64,000 nt of DNA from Acridotheres tristis (GCA_037013685.1 CM072899.1:2349479-2413478); one strand, 5' to 3'. Shown: positions 53,801 through 59,849, counted from the first letter of the stretch. A program made the numbers and translations. The notes: generated by a model from the sequence alone, not told the origin.

Positions 53801-55084
53801 TGTTTTCTTCTCCTCCTTCCTATTTGTCAAATCATAATTTTACCCTGCAGCAGGAGGGAAATAGATAGTTCACTGGCTCCAGGATGGATGTGTTGTCTTT
53901 CTGCCTGTCCCACTGATACATTTGAGGAACTCTTTGAAGCCTTTTGTGCCCTTAAGGACCAGGTTTCACTTTGTCTCCTTGATTATATCCTCCTTTCATA
54001 TGGCTGTAAACACCCAGTGAACTGACACTTCCTCTCTAAAGGACTGGAGGGGCTCCTGTTGATTGATGGGTTTTCCTCCCTCTCTGAAACACTGCATCCT
54101 CTTTCTACAGCACTATTTGCCTTCTCCTGGGGGTTTGGCTTATAACTCTGTTTCTTTAAGAAGGATTGAGGATTGCTGGGAGCAGGAAAACTGCAGCTCC
54201 TGTGGATGTGTGGTCACTGCTGCCAAAAGCAGGATGTGAGTCATCCAAGAACTGCTCATTCTTTAAGTCCAGAACAAGAAATTTGGAAACTATGTCATTG
54301 ATATTTCCCCTCTATTAATAAATACTTGCTTTACTTGGGTGAAATTTTCACCTGGATTTACTCCCCCACAGAAAGGAAGATCTCCAAGGTGTTATGGTGA
54401 GCATCCCCAAATAATTAATCAGAAAACTCCTTTTCATTCCACATCTGAAGCTCTGACAATTACTATGAAAGCTGATCTAGGCCCTCCTTTAATCAGGCAC
54501 GTCACCTCCCCAGAAGCCCCTTCCAATCTAAATTATTCTCTGATTATCAGGAAGGAATAAAATCGGGGATTCAGGAGCAGAAGCTGAACCTCCATGACAA
54601 ATCCAAGGTGTCTGATGCAGGATTCAAATGAGGACACTGCAGCAGCAAGCACTGAAAGGGAAAGGAGCCATTCCATGCAGACCTGGAGTAGTTTTGGTGT
54701 GGGAAGAATTGCTGAGGGCTTCTCTTCTGCCATTCCATGAGGACCAAGGCCCTGGGAGAACCAGGAATGCCAGCAGAGAGTCTTGGAGACCTCCATGCTG
54801 CCCTTGGAATGGCAGCTTCTACTCCCTAACAAAACAATAATAAAAAAACCGCCCTAAAAAAGCATGACCTCTGCGTCTTTTTGGAGAAACAAAATCCAAA
54901 TTTGTTGCAAACCCAGGTAATGGATGCAGGAGCAAATTCCAGGGAATTCTGCTTCTCCTGAGGCTGCCCAGGCTGTCCCCCATCGTACCTCCGTGGTGGG
55001 GGGGAGCTCCACAGAGCAGGACCACTCCCTGTCCCTCTCTCACTGACACCGGGCTCCTCGGTCTCGTCTCGAAGTTTTCCAGGT
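2678..55084 (-). CDS. CNTN3: Contactin-3, internal part (16 exons, Ig2 to FN3-3)
   Basis: CNTN3 is a GPI-anchored neuronal cell-adhesion protein with six Ig and four FN3 domains; known contactin-3 proteins are a little over 1,000 residues. CNTN3-6 are known to bind the receptor phosphatase PTPRG through Ig2-Ig3. The join, in coding order, is 55084-54989, 48031-47828, 45797-45695, 37716-37532, 35540-35404, 31596-31467, 30489-30339, 15716-15589, 13228-13053, 12694-12577, 11779-11621, 11522-11373, 7510-7440, 5327-5093, 4579-4464, 2864-2678. Every junction is GT-AG and phase-compatible, giving 782 codons with no stop. CNTN3 is chosen over CNTN4-6 by stretches such as [36 protein letters not shown] and [12 protein letters not shown], recalled from the family rather than searched. 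All five Ig domains here keep both disulfide cysteines. The signal peptide and Ig1 lie upstream, and FN3-4 and the GPI signal downstream, outside the window. Confidence 0.95.
3497..3650 (-). mobile_element. CR1 LINE 3' tail fragment
   Basis: It begins atcacagaatcatttagggt and continues with the CR1 block aagtgccacatccacacagc. It is a different CR1 subfamily from the copy at 1547. It lies head to head with the next fragment. Confidence 0.9.
3656..3720 (+). mobile_element. CR1 LINE 3' tail fragment
   Basis: It reads gacctgatggtcttaaaggt and then ttccagcctaaatgatttta, the sense-strand end of CR1. Confidence 0.88.
4041..4480 (-). repeat. 20-bp minisatellite, 22 copies, founded on a CNTN3 5' splice site
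   Basis: The array is 22 head-to-tail 20-bp units in strict register, plus-strand consensus cacctcgtagcccagtccct. On the coding strand each unit reads GGGCTACGAG then GTGAGGGACT: the last ten bases of the FN3-3 exon plus the donor and next intron bases. The rightmost unit (4461-4480) is the real exon/intron junction. Nine units keep CGAG-GTGAGG exactly, six read CAGGGTGAGG (GT kept), and seven are changed to GGAGAG or GAGAG forms that lose the GT (five ctccctgtag, two ctccttgtag). An in-frame TGA follows within eight codons of the true donor, so use of any later donor would truncate the protein or shift its frame. Confidence 0.95.
4464..4579 (-). CDS. CNTN3: CNTN3 exon: FN3-3, first half
   Basis: This 116-bp exon runs from acceptor ctgtcccag to donor gtgagg, phase 1 to phase 0. 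It encodes [35 protein letters not shown] and LGYE. The [12 protein letters not shown] end matches contactin-3, but the N-terminal part is unusually Ala-rich (SVSAAAVEV) and very GC/CpG-rich. The donor at 4463 is the first of many: its exon/intron junction is the founder of a 20-bp tandem array covering 4041-4480. I chose the first donor because the next exon continues in frame with VLYW. Reading on into the intron gives VRGWATR and then a stop. Confidence 0.93.
4580..5092 (-). other. CNTN3 intron FN3-2/FN3-3 (513 bp)
   Basis: This is a short intron of unique sequence. The end near 4580-4680 is GC-rich like the exon beside it. I see no repeat or other feature in it. Confidence 0.85.
5093..5327 (-). 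CDS. CNTN3: CNTN3 exon: FN3-2, second part
   Basis: This 235-bp exon, the longest in the window, runs from acceptor tcaccacag to donor gtaaca, phase 0 to phase 1. It encodes [55 protein letters not shown] and [18 protein letters not shown], ending YSGEDE across the intron. [13 protein letters not shown] and SGEDEPQ distinguish contactin-3 from contactin-4, which has GKMIW and NNKGEG. The sequon is NES. Confidence 0.96.
5328..7439 (-). other. CNTN3 intron within FN3-2 (2,112 bp)
   Basis: This AT-rich intron contains no CR1 tail or tandem repeat that I can recognise. The short ORFs in it look like chance. Confidence 0.85.
7440..7510 (-). CDS. CNTN3: CNTN3 exon: FN3-2, first part
   Basis: This small 71-bp exon runs from acceptor tcttctgcag to donor gtaatt, phase 1 to phase 0. 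It encodes [14 protein letters not shown] and [10 protein letters not shown]. The glycine-rich [15 protein letters not shown] stretch is nearly invariant among contactins, so the call is firm despite the length. The sequon is NIS. It is too short to stand out as an ORF; it was found from the family sequence and the flanking splice sites. Confidence 0.93.
7645..8042 (+). mobile_element. CR1 LINE fragment, internally deleted
   Basis: It carries the CR1 body (aaggtcctgctcttgggtca, ccatggagcactccaggatg, gtgcccaggtgggcaagaag) and then jumps to the extreme 3' end (ggttggactcaaaggtcctg), so the segment between is deleted. Confidence 0.9.
8613..8660 (+). mobile_element. CR1 LINE 3' terminus, very short
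   Basis: It reads aaggtcccttccaacccaaa and then ccattgtatggttctatgat, the last 45-50 bases of a CR1. Confidence 0.85.
10040..10112 (+). mobile_element. CR1 LINE 3' terminus, short
   Basis: It reads actagatggtctttaaggtc and then cctaccaatccaaaccattc, matching the CR1 3' end. Confidence 0.85.
10790..11300 (-). mobile_element. CR1 LINE 3' tail split by the solo LTR
   Basis: The CR1 parts are 10790-10821 (catggaatgccagaatggtt) and from 11207 (gaccttaaagcccatgggca, then ctccaagccccatccagtca). The LTR at 10822-11206 interrupts it with a 6-bp duplication, so the CR1 is older than the LTR. Confidence 0.9.
10822..11206 (-). mobile_element. Solo LTR of an avian endogenous retrovirus, inserted in a CR1
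   Basis: This 385-bp element starts TGT and ends ACA and is flanked by perfect 6-bp direct repeats GGAAGG (10816-10821 and 11207-11212). Taking it and one repeat out rejoins a CR1 tail (ggttggaagg then gaccttaaagcccat). On the minus strand it has an ATTGG/CCAAT box (10979-10983), TATAAA (10939-10944) and AATAAA (10917-10922) in the order expected for an LTR. A 6-bp duplication suggests the ERVK-like (class II) group. No internal coding sequence remains; it is in the same orientation as CNTN3. Confidence 0.88.
11373..11522 (-). CDS. CNTN3: CNTN3 exon: FN3-1, second half
   Basis: This 150-bp exon runs from acceptor tgccttcag to donor gtaagg, phase 1 to phase 1. It encodes [36 protein letters not shown] and [14 protein letters not shown]. 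[26 protein letters not shown] is the invariant contactin F-G segment. A CR1 tail with an LTR inserted in it begins about 70 bp below this exon. Confidence 0.95.
11621..11779 (-). CDS. CNTN3: CNTN3 exon: FN3-1, first half
   Basis: This 159-bp exon runs from acceptor tcgtgtcag to donor gtgagc, phase 1 to phase 1. It encodes [35 protein letters not shown] and [18 protein letters not shown]. The GPPGPPEDV linker marks the Ig6/FN3-1 boundary in contactins, and [30 protein letters not shown] is the conserved A-C' region. The following intron is only 98 bp, the shortest in the window. Confidence 0.95.
11780..13052 (-). other. CNTN3 introns around the second Ig6 exon
   Basis: These are two short introns, 11780-12576 (797 bp) and 12695-13052 (358 bp), on either side of the exon at 12577-12694. 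Apart from an A-rich run at about 12705-12745 I see nothing in them. Confidence 0.85.
12577..12694 (-). CDS. CNTN3: CNTN3 exon: Ig6, second half
   Basis: This 118-bp exon runs from acceptor tctctccag to donor gtatgt, phase 0 to phase 1. It encodes [17 protein letters not shown], then [18 protein letters not shown] and IIVRG. [22 protein letters not shown] is the contactin Ig6 signature, with the F-strand cysteine. The short ORF in this frame is not obvious by length, and the exon was placed from splice sites and homology. A run of A (T in the transcript) lies just upstream and supplies the polypyrimidine tract. Confidence 0.94.
13053..13228 (-). CDS. CNTN3: CNTN3 exon: Ig6, first half
   Basis: This 176-bp exon runs from acceptor tctcctcag to donor gtgagt, phase 1 to phase 0. 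It encodes [50 protein letters not shown] and [24 protein letters not shown] and HFERIG are conserved in CNTN3; the first Ig6 cysteine and the SWSFNG tryptophan are present. A TA/TTTA-rich microsatellite begins about 230 bp upstream in the intron. Confidence 0.95.
13461..13777 (+). repeat. AT microsatellite (TATATTTA)n then (TATTTT)n
   Basis: About 220 bp of TATATTTA-like repeats run into about 100 bp of TATTTT repeats. The tract lies about 230 bp upstream of the first Ig6 exon on the transcript. Confidence 0.95.
14402..14540 (-). mobile_element. CR1 LINE 3' tail fragment
   Basis: It begins aatcacagaattctggaaag and has gacacctgccactgtcccag and ccagcctggccttgggcact. Confidence 0.92.
15512..15565 (-). 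mobile_element. CR1 LINE 3' tail, 23 bp from an exon donor
   Basis: It reads aaaatcagagaatcttgggt and then gtctttagagctcatctcac. It is short but recognisable, and lies directly downstream of the Ig5 exon on the transcript. Confidence 0.8.
15589..15716 (-). CDS. CNTN3: CNTN3 exon: Ig5, second half
   Basis: This 128-bp exon runs from acceptor tccccccag to donor gtattt, phase 2 to phase 1. It encodes [18 protein letters not shown], then [19 protein letters not shown] and NLIVK. [30 protein letters not shown] is the diagnostic Ig5 F-G region, and the sequon is NIS. CR1 tails of the same orientation lie about 24 bp upstream of its acceptor and about 23 bp downstream of its donor, so the branch point probably lies in or at the edge of CR1 sequence. 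Confidence 0.94.
15738..15890 (-). mobile_element. CR1 LINE 3' tail, 24 bp from an exon acceptor
   Basis: It begins atcccagaaccccagagtgg and continues ctggggttggacgggatctt, then ccatccagcctggccttgga. Its 3' end, on the coding strand, runs into the polypyrimidine tract of the Ig5 exon. Confidence 0.92.
17633..17872 (+). mobile_element. CR1 LINE 3' fragment
   Basis: It contains gggtgctgggcactgccaag and agagctccaggagagtttgg, ending gttccatgattctgtgat. It is the same subfamily as the copy at 25902, in opposite orientation. Confidence 0.9.
18271..18296. repeat. Perfect 26-bp palindrome
   Basis: The sequence ttgcacctaagag is followed at once by its exact reverse complement, giving 13-bp arms with no spacer. 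Flanking bases do not extend it. It lies inside the 14.6-kb intron. Confidence 0.95.
19754..20003 (-). mobile_element. CR1 LINE 3' tail fragment
   Basis: It begins acagaatcatggaatgggtc and carries the ggatccaggggcagccacag block and a degraded continuation to about 20003. Confidence 0.93.
22396..22525 (-). mobile_element. CR1 LINE 3' tail fragment
   Basis: It reads aatgccaggatggtttggag, then ccctgccatgggcagggaca and ttccaaaccccatccagcca. Confidence 0.92.
23036..23106 (+). mobile_element. CR1 LINE 3' terminus, short
   Basis: It reads gggccagcagttggaccttg, then ctctccaacctgggacactc, the 3' end of a CR1 subfamily. The 20-bp tandem array at 23223 follows. Confidence 0.75.
23223..23322 (+). repeat. 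20-bp tandem repeat, 5 copies
   Basis: There are five units of consensus aaatttggtgcaggttttcc. The second unit is the most diverged; the rest differ at one or two bases. It lies about 120 bp after a CR1 tail. Confidence 0.9.
25902..26135 (-). mobile_element. CR1 LINE 3' fragment
   Basis: It begins taatcacagcagaagctgag and carries ctggagctctggcagcctcg and gcccagcaccctctggggaa. It is complementary over about 230 bp to the plus-strand copy at 17633. Confidence 0.9.
29741..29870 (-). mobile_element. CR1 LINE 3' fragment
   Basis: It reads attacagaatgatggaaaag, then gagctggaagggacccagag and atcccaccccgtgcctgagg. Confidence 0.85.
30339..30489 (-). CDS. CNTN3: CNTN3 exon: Ig5, first half
   Basis: This 151-bp exon runs from acceptor cttctcag to donor gtacgg, phase 1 to phase 2. 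It encodes [18 protein letters not shown], then [19 protein letters not shown] and [15 protein letters not shown] second CAG six bases into the exon could serve as an alternative acceptor that drops two residues; I chose the first because the encoded A-A-A-P-D matches the family's A-S-A-P-D. APDFS-NPVKK and LRQ-KR match contactin-3. The next exon is 14.6 kb away, the largest complete intron here. Confidence 0.94.
31467..31596 (-). CDS. CNTN3: CNTN3 exon: Ig4, second half
   Basis: This 130-bp exon runs from acceptor cttatcag to donor gtgagt, phase 0 to phase 1. It encodes [19 protein letters not shown], then [20 protein letters not shown] and LRVI. The LSDSGxYQCxAENK F-G region carries the second Ig4 cysteine. 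Sequons are NGT and NLS. The intron downstream is only 977 bp, so the last Ig4 exon and first Ig5 exon sit close together. Confidence 0.95.
32747..33405 (-). mobile_element. CR1 LINE 3' fragment, longest in the window
   Basis: About 660 bp. It begins catagaatcccagaatgggt and runs through ggatccaggggcagccacag, ccattccctgtgtcctgtcc, and atcttctcctgtccaggtga to the ggggtctcacctgagagggg block. It retains no complete reverse transcriptase. Confidence 0.95.
34479..34502 (+). repeat. 24-base A run
   Basis: An uninterrupted A run, read as U in the CNTN3 transcript. No retroposon or target duplication could be tied to it. Confidence 0.9.
35404..35540 (-). CDS. CNTN3: CNTN3 exon: Ig4, first half
   Basis: This 137-bp exon runs from acceptor cttttcag to donor gtaaga, phase 1 to phase 0. 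It encodes [18 protein letters not shown], then [18 protein letters not shown] and [19 protein letters not shown] and the WECKA-GKP-P-Y-WLKNG pattern are hallmarks of contactin Ig4; the KIQN and SLYD forms favour CNTN3 over CNTN4. Both the WEC cysteine and the core tryptophan are present. Ig4 packs against Ig1 in the contactin horseshoe (family knowledge). Confidence 0.95.
35541..37531 (-). other. CNTN3 intron Ig3/Ig4 (1,991 bp)
   Basis: This intron holds one minus-strand CR1 (35990-36240) and homopolymer runs near 36674 and 36965. The remainder is AT-rich unique sequence. Confidence 0.85.
35990..36240 (-). mobile_element. CR1 LINE 3' fragment, diverged
   Basis: It contains catggcagggacacctccca, gggaatgatttctcccaaaa and ccttgtgtcctgtccctcca. 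The extreme 3' end is degraded. Confidence 0.87.
37532..37716 (-). CDS. CNTN3: CNTN3 exon: Ig3, second half
   Basis: This 185-bp exon runs from acceptor attctttag to donor gtaagc, phase 2 to phase 1. It encodes [18 protein letters not shown], then the [22 protein letters not shown] segment in pieces, and ARGQLFVYG. It holds the Ig3 tryptophan (ISW) and the F-strand cysteine (SYEC). The intron upstream is about 8 kb. The exon lies between a minus-strand CR1 at 35990-36240 and a plus-strand CR1 at 44842-45300, an arrangement that could pair in the transcript. Confidence 0.94.
39179..39480 (-). mobile_element. CR1 LINE 3' fragment
   Basis: It begins cacagaatcacaggattatt and has aagaccaccaagtccaacct and ctccaccacttccctgggca, a subfamily unlike the songbird-type copies. 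The right end is uncertain. Confidence 0.88.
39547..39677 (+). repeat. 12-bp minisatellite, about 11 copies
   Basis: The unit is ttcagttrttta with an A/G alternation at one position (R = A or G). As 12 is a multiple of three, all frames stay open and give FSYL/FSCL or YSVI/YSVV repeats, which explains the long ORFs here. It starts beside the end of a CR1 copy. Confidence 0.95.
44842..45300 (+). mobile_element. CR1 LINE 3' fragment
   Basis: About 460 bp: ggctggagaggagaagattt, ggacaggacacggggaatgg, then gtcccttccaacccaaccca and gtctgtgattccatgatgtc. It is the same segment as the copy at 32747 but inverted to it. Confidence 0.95.
45695..45797 (-). CDS. CNTN3: CNTN3 exon: Ig3, first half
   Basis: This 103-bp exon runs from acceptor ttccacag to donor gtaaga, phase 1 to phase 2. 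It encodes [16 protein letters not shown], then [19 protein letters not shown], the last codon being split across the intron. [12 protein letters not shown] is the near-invariant Ig2-Ig3 hinge of the CNTN3/4 group, and LECFALG carries the first Ig3 cysteine. In the family, Ig3 contributes to PTPRG contact. A plus-strand CR1 ends about 395 bp below it. Confidence 0.94.
45798..47827 (-). other. CNTN3 intron Ig2/Ig3 (2,030 bp)
   Basis: This intron contains a probable LTR (47269-47697) close to the Ig2 exon and a 17-base A run (46155-46171). The stretch 46180-47260 is unique, AT-rich, with nothing recognised. Confidence 0.85.
47269..47697 (+). mobile_element. Probable solo LTR, 130 bp from a CNTN3 exon
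   Basis: This 429-bp stretch begins TGATGC and ends GCATCA (6-bp inverted termini with TG...CA) and is flanked by TCAC at 47265-47268 and 47698-47701. An AATAAA sits at 47633-47638, about 60 bp before the right end, as in an LTR read on the plus strand. A 4-bp duplication would fit the gamma-like (class I) group. The short duplication could be chance, so confidence is moderate. It is antisense to CNTN3. Confidence 0.55.
47828..48031 (-). CDS. CNTN3: CNTN3 exon: Ig2, second half
   Basis: This 204-bp exon runs from acceptor ttttccag to donor gtgagt, phase 1 to phase 1. It encodes [15 protein letters not shown], then [33 protein letters not shown] and the linker [12 protein letters not shown]. 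It holds the Ig2 core tryptophan, the F-strand DxGxYxC motif, and sequons at NNT/NTT and NYT. The family-typical RRFVSQxTGNLYxAKVE stretch is intact. LTR-like sequence lies 130 bp below it and about 73 bp above it, so its splice signals sit in short islands of unique sequence. Confidence 0.95.
48032..54988 (-). other. CNTN3 intron within Ig2 (6,957 bp)
   Basis: An LTR-like element lies at about 48105-48417, 73 bp from the Ig2 exon's acceptor. The rest, 48420-54980, has remarkably few recognisable repeats: only a doubtful CR1 tail end near 54500-54548 and T-rich runs near 51187 and 52660. No ORF in it looks like a protein family. Confidence 0.8.
48105..48417 (+). mobile_element. LTR-like element next to a CNTN3 exon
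   Basis: The stretch begins TGTGGGCC, has CCAAT (48278-48282), an AATAAAAGG element (48331) that could serve as a TATA-like box, AATAAA (48354-48359) and ends CTCTACA. This order is typical of an LTR on the plus strand, but no clean target duplication was found, so the ends are approximate. Confidence 0.5.
54989..55084 (-). CDS. CNTN3: CNTN3 exon: Ig2, first half
   Basis: This 96-bp exon is the most 5' one in the window. It starts two bases into a codon after ctcaag and ends in phase 1 before gtacga. It encodes [18 protein letters not shown] followed by [14 protein letters not shown], which holds the B-strand cysteine of Ig2. The [14 protein letters not shown] segment is strongly contactin-3/4-like. 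Because Ig1 sequence is missing directly upstream, at least 8.9 kb of intron separates this exon from the Ig1 exons beyond 64000. In the family, Ig2 with Ig3 forms the PTPRG-binding surface and part of the Ig1-4 horseshoe. Confidence 0.93.
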
Positions 55085-55261
55085 CTTGAGGGAGAAGGAG
55101 AAAACAAGGGCGGGTTATTATCCATATTATTATTATCAGATTGATTCCTAACTGCATCCCGATTTATCCAGCTTGTTAACTCAAGAGCAGTCACGCATTG
55201 GGCGGCAGAGTTTAATTTTATTGAGAAACTGTGTGCAAAAAATAGCAGGTCCAAGCTGATA

Positions 55262-55345
55262 TCATGGAATTACAGGATCATTAAGGTTGGAAAAGATCTC
55301 CCAGATCATCCAGTCCAACCATTACTGAGACCTTTGGCATTCACA
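55262..55345 (-). mobile_element. CR1 LINE 3' tail fragment
   Basis: It reads tcatggaattacaggatcat, then aaggttggaaaagatctccc and catccagtccaaccattact. Confidence 0.9.
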
Positions 55346-57134
55346 AAATATTTATTCCTACAGTAGTTCTACTGCAACTCTGGGAATTTGTGTTTACAGT
55401 TTCTATTTGCAAAGCCAGTCTATTATTCCACAACTTTTTCCAGCATCATATTTTTGGAACTTGCAAGGCTTAATCTACATGAGTTGGGGGGAAAAAAAAA
55501 TTAAAAATGCATTTTGTAGTGTTTCCTTTTCTATAGAAATAGAGAACAGCTGTGTTCTATATATACAAGTGATAATTAAAGATCAGCAGGACTCCCACAG
55601 AGTGTAGGTTTAAATGATGATAAAAATATGTTGTTTTCTTTAAGATTCTGGTCTGGCCTAAACTGGCTGCAGTGCTTGGATATGTTTCACTTGCTGTGAG
55701 CTTTAGTACTGGTTTTAAAGGGGAGGAAGAGGGGACTTTCAGTGGGAAATCTCCTGCCCATGCCCATCTCCCACAAGTGATTTTTATGGCCCTTAATGTC
55801 TATTTTTTAGACACTCAATCTGCTGCTTCCTCATGTTTCACTGAGATGTTGAAGAATTATCAGCCTGATTCCTGTTAATTCAATTACAAAACATGACACA
55901 ATAGATGTGCTTTAAAAAAACCATTATTTACTTTTTGATCTAGCTCTCATCCTAATGAGAAGCCTTCCCACTTTCTAAGAGCCATTTGGGAAATGATTGC
56001 TCAAAGCACATTCAAAATATGCTTTAATTCGATAAATATCAGCTTCCTCTTAAACCTCTTTATACCACAGAGCTGTAAACTGCCTGCCCTAAGCTCATTT
56101 TATTTACCTTGCTGCAGATTCTTGTTTCAAACAATTGTTCCATTTTTCATCAGCTGAACACCAACCTGAGCCAGAGTTCAATAGAGAGAAACAGCCCTCG
56201 TTGGTCAGAGCAATAACGATTACTACCTGTACAGCCTCAGCTATTTATGTCAATATATCAATTTTCTCCCCCTTAGCTGAACTTTACACAGTTAATTTTT
56301 CTTTTCCTCCTCTTCATCTCCTGGATATTGGTCTCCTATGAAGATATTGTCTGCTCAGAGGGGGCTGGATTGAATTAAGCACCTGTAGCACCTCCTCGTG
56401 CTGTCATAGCACAATAGATGGGGCCTGTCAATACACGGGGAAAGGGTTTTAAACTCTGATGTTCTTTTAATTGCCTGCTGGCTACAGCTCTGCCTTGGAT
56501 TATGGGTAGTCCAAGGGGGGGAAAAAAATACAAGAAAGGCCAAGAAAAATAGAAAAAAAAAAATTAGTTGTATTCCATGCTGTAATTGTAAATAAAAGAC
56601 AAAATAATGGATGGGTGTAATATTATTAATTAGAGTTTGGCTTCATACTTAGTCCAGTCTCTGAATTTGTGGATCTATTTAGTCATTTTGAAAATTCTGT
56701 CTGAGAAAATTTACCACATTTTCTTTCTTTCTGAGAAATTTTCTGAGAAGAAAAAGGCCAGCAACGAATATTTGTGTGGAAAAGTGGTCCCTGGAATTCC
56801 TGTCAAGATTTGCTTGGGGCACCTGGACTGAGGCTTTGTGCCCTGGGACAAGGGGAAAAAAGACCCTCAAATTCTCATATTTATAATATTAATTTTAAAA
56901 AAAATAGAAAGGTGTAAAAATGCAGATTTTTTTAGGATTCAGGCACTAACAACATAAATTATCACAGATCCCTTTCCTATCTCTTTCCCTGCTGCTAATA
57001 CAAAACAAATTGCAATTTCTTCTACTTAAAAATAACTTAAATACTTCAACCCTCCCAAAATCTGTGGGCCAGTATGGAAAATCTGTGCAGTCTAAGTAAT
57101 TCCTCCCAATATTTTCACTGTGGGAAATCAGCCC

Positions 57135-57161
57135 TATTTTATTTTATTTTATTTTATTTTA
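57135..57161 (+). repeat. (ATTTT)n microsatellite
   Basis: Five copies of ATTTT in tandem followed by a further T run. Confidence 0.85.
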
Positions 57162-57506
57162 ATTTTTTTTGCTGAGAACAAAATTTCAGTTGTTATGAGA
57201 CATCCGAGAAAAGGACGGAGAAAAACTAAAGGAAGCAGGAGACAATTGAGAATTAACTGTGTAATACCTCGCTCTGAAATGGGAATGGATTTTGGGAAGT
57301 AATGAGCTGCTAGTAGCAATTTTTAGTTTAATGACACAATATGTCATGTTATCAGTTTTACTCTCATTTTAGGTGCTGTGTCACCTGTCCGTGTCCCTCC
57401 ATTAAAACCCTGACGAGTGTCCCTGACTTGAATAATTAAAAGCAGGAGGATGAGATCTCTTAGGGATGCACTGTTGTATAGGGGGCAGGACCATTTTTGA
57501 TTGTAT

Positions 57507-57705
57507 AATGGAATTATGGAATGGTTTGGGTTGGGAGGGACCTTGAAACTCATCCAGCCCCACCCCTGAGACACCTCCCACTGTCCCTGGCTGCTCCAAG
57601 CCCTGTCCAACCTTGGGCACTTCCAGGGATCCAGGGAACAATTTTTATTTTTTTTTCCCAATATCCCATCTAAACCCATTCCTTTTCAGTTGAATCCATT
57701 GGGGA
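57507..57705 (-). mobile_element. CR1 LINE 3' tail fragment
   Basis: It begins aatggaattatggaatggtt and continues through gacacctcccactgtccctg and cttccagggatccagggaac to about 57705. Confidence 0.93.
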
Positions 57706-58522
57706 AGAAGTTGGCTGTGCCTTTTCAATCTCCACTTTTCAACCTTGGGCTCTTTCATGGTGTTTGTAGTTTTGTTATACAAAGCAACTCAGATTTTTCC
57801 AATGTGGGAGAGGAGACTTCCATCCCTTTATGCTTATTAATCATAGATATTAAAAAAAAAAAAAAAAAAACCAAAAACCAAAACAGCTGTGGAAGCACAT
57901 AAATCATCATTTAATCTCTTCATCTCACCCATGACAGGGACAAATATGCAATGTCCTTATTTAACCCAATTTTTAAAGACCTTTAGGAAAAGACATTTTC
58001 TTTAAAGAATCCAGTCCACTGCTTAACTCTGAGATCTTCATCACTCTGCATCCTTTAGAAACCCCCAGCTCCCCAGAATTTCACAGGCCAAACCAGAAAT
58101 GATCTTTTGCTGTGATTGATTTTGATAGATAACTGTACAAAGTGAATTTATTTTGTGCCTCTCTCTGTAAAAGAATCATTGAAGAACAAAAGAACCCCAA
58201 ACATCTGAAAAAGCAAAGCAAGGCAAAATAGATAAAGAGAATTCATTAATAGAGTTGATGTTGCTTCTGTTTTCATCTTTATTGGACTCTTCCTCCAGGC
58301 AGGCAGCATCTCCCATGGAATATTGTGACACTTCATTCAAATAGGTTCAATAATAAGCTATAAAATAATTTACTTCTGCTTTGCAGTCCAGGTGGATGAC
58401 GGAGGGAGGAGGTGGACCCTCAGAAACAATGTTTGTCTTTGCCACCAAGATTTCTCCACCTATTTCCCAATCTATGGGGTTGTATCTTCAATGATTTATC
58501 ACAATTTGAAATGTGTTAAGTG

Positions 58523-58525
58523 TAT

Positions 58526-58556
<31 letters not shown>
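58523..58556 (+). repeat. (TA)n microsatellite
   Basis: A TA dinucleotide run of about 34 bp with a single G near its left end. Confidence 0.93.
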
Positions 58557-58559
<3 letters not shown>

Positions 58560-59452
58560 AAGAAAAAAGTTACCTGAGGATACAAATACAGATATTCCAC
58601 TTTGTTCTTATTATTCTGAAATTCTGGCTGCTGTCAAAACCCCTTGTGCTTGCCCTGGGTGTTCATTTACACCGAGAGAGCACAAGCACTGTGTTCTTGC
58701 AGCTCCTGTTCCCTAGCACAGCTCTATAACGTAACATGACATAACCTAATAAAGCAGAATGTTGCTTGTCAAAAAGAGTATCAACTAAGAAGGCTAAGAT
58801 CAGGTGTTTGGCACACATTTAGACTGCTAATATGCACTTAGGAATAAGATGACTATTTAACAGATGGTATATTTGCTAACTTCAGTGTTTCTGCAGAGAT
58901 CTATAAATAAATTATCACCTAGTTCCTACATAATTCCTTTCATTCTTTGTCTGTATTTATCTCACTTGAAGAACAACGAGTTCCCTCACACTCCATTGCT
59001 CTCTCAGCTGCGAGTTCTAACAAAAAAGTCACTTTTTTTTCCCCCGGATCTGTGCATGTTGACAGACTGCTCTTGGTAGAGCACGATTAATCAGTTGGAT
59101 GTGATAATGAGGTCACAGAGGCCAGGCAAGACGCTCAGATGCACAAGTGATCCTTCCCAGGGAAGAGAGGGAAGGCATGGACTCAGCTGCCTGTGCCACA
59201 GCCTCGTCTCTGGCTGGGAATGTGGCAGAGCTGAGCGAGGAGGGGCTGAGCTCACAGCACCCCAAACATATGGCATTGTGTGGGGTGGAGTTAGGGAATG
59301 GCACTGCTTTCTGCCATGCTGTTGGATCCCACAAACCTGGGGTTTTTGAGCTTTCTGTGCCGTCTGGCACTGACCCCCCAGAGAACACTGCTTTGGACCT
59401 GAGCCCTTGGAGAAGGCTCCAAATCTGAGTGATGGAGTTAAAATCACGGGTG

Positions 59453-59849
59453 TGTAGTGAAATAGAAGTGTGTGATTTCACATGGTGAAAGGTTTTAAAT
59501 TTGAGGGTTTTATAATACAGTGATAGGTATGGGACAAGGTGGAGGATTTTGGGTGGTGTCTCTTTTGGTTTTCATCTTCCTTCTCCTTCATGGTTTCAGG
59601 CAGTAGTTTCTGGTTGGATAATTACTGTCACACTGAGGGTCATGGGAAGTTAGCTTTTGGGTTAAAAGTATAAATAATAGAGGTGTTAATTCTCTATTGG
59701 ACTGCTCAGCTTTAAGAGACCTTAGCAGCTGGATCTGTCTCCATTTTCTTCACTTCTAGCAGGTGCCTAGAACTGCTACTGAACTTTCTGTTCTTCTGAT
59801 AAGATTTAATAAACAACCAAGCCCAAACACGAGAAACCCATTTCCATCA
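59453..59849 (+). mobile_element. LTR of an avian endogenous retrovirus
   Basis: This stretch of about 397 bp starts TGTAGTGAAATAG and ends near TTTCCATCA. It has a good TATAAATA box (59669-59676) and AATAAA (59808-59813) spaced as in an LTR on the plus strand. The wording of the tail (AATAAACAACCAAGCCC) resembles songbird ERV LTRs as I remember them. A target duplication is not clear (GGTG against TGTG). No viral genes flank it, so it is probably solo. Confidence 0.65.

Noticed and set aside
54500..54548. Possible plus-strand CR1 terminus (ccttccaatctaaattattc)
   Set aside because: Only about 30 bases match and no upstream CR1 sequence is visible.
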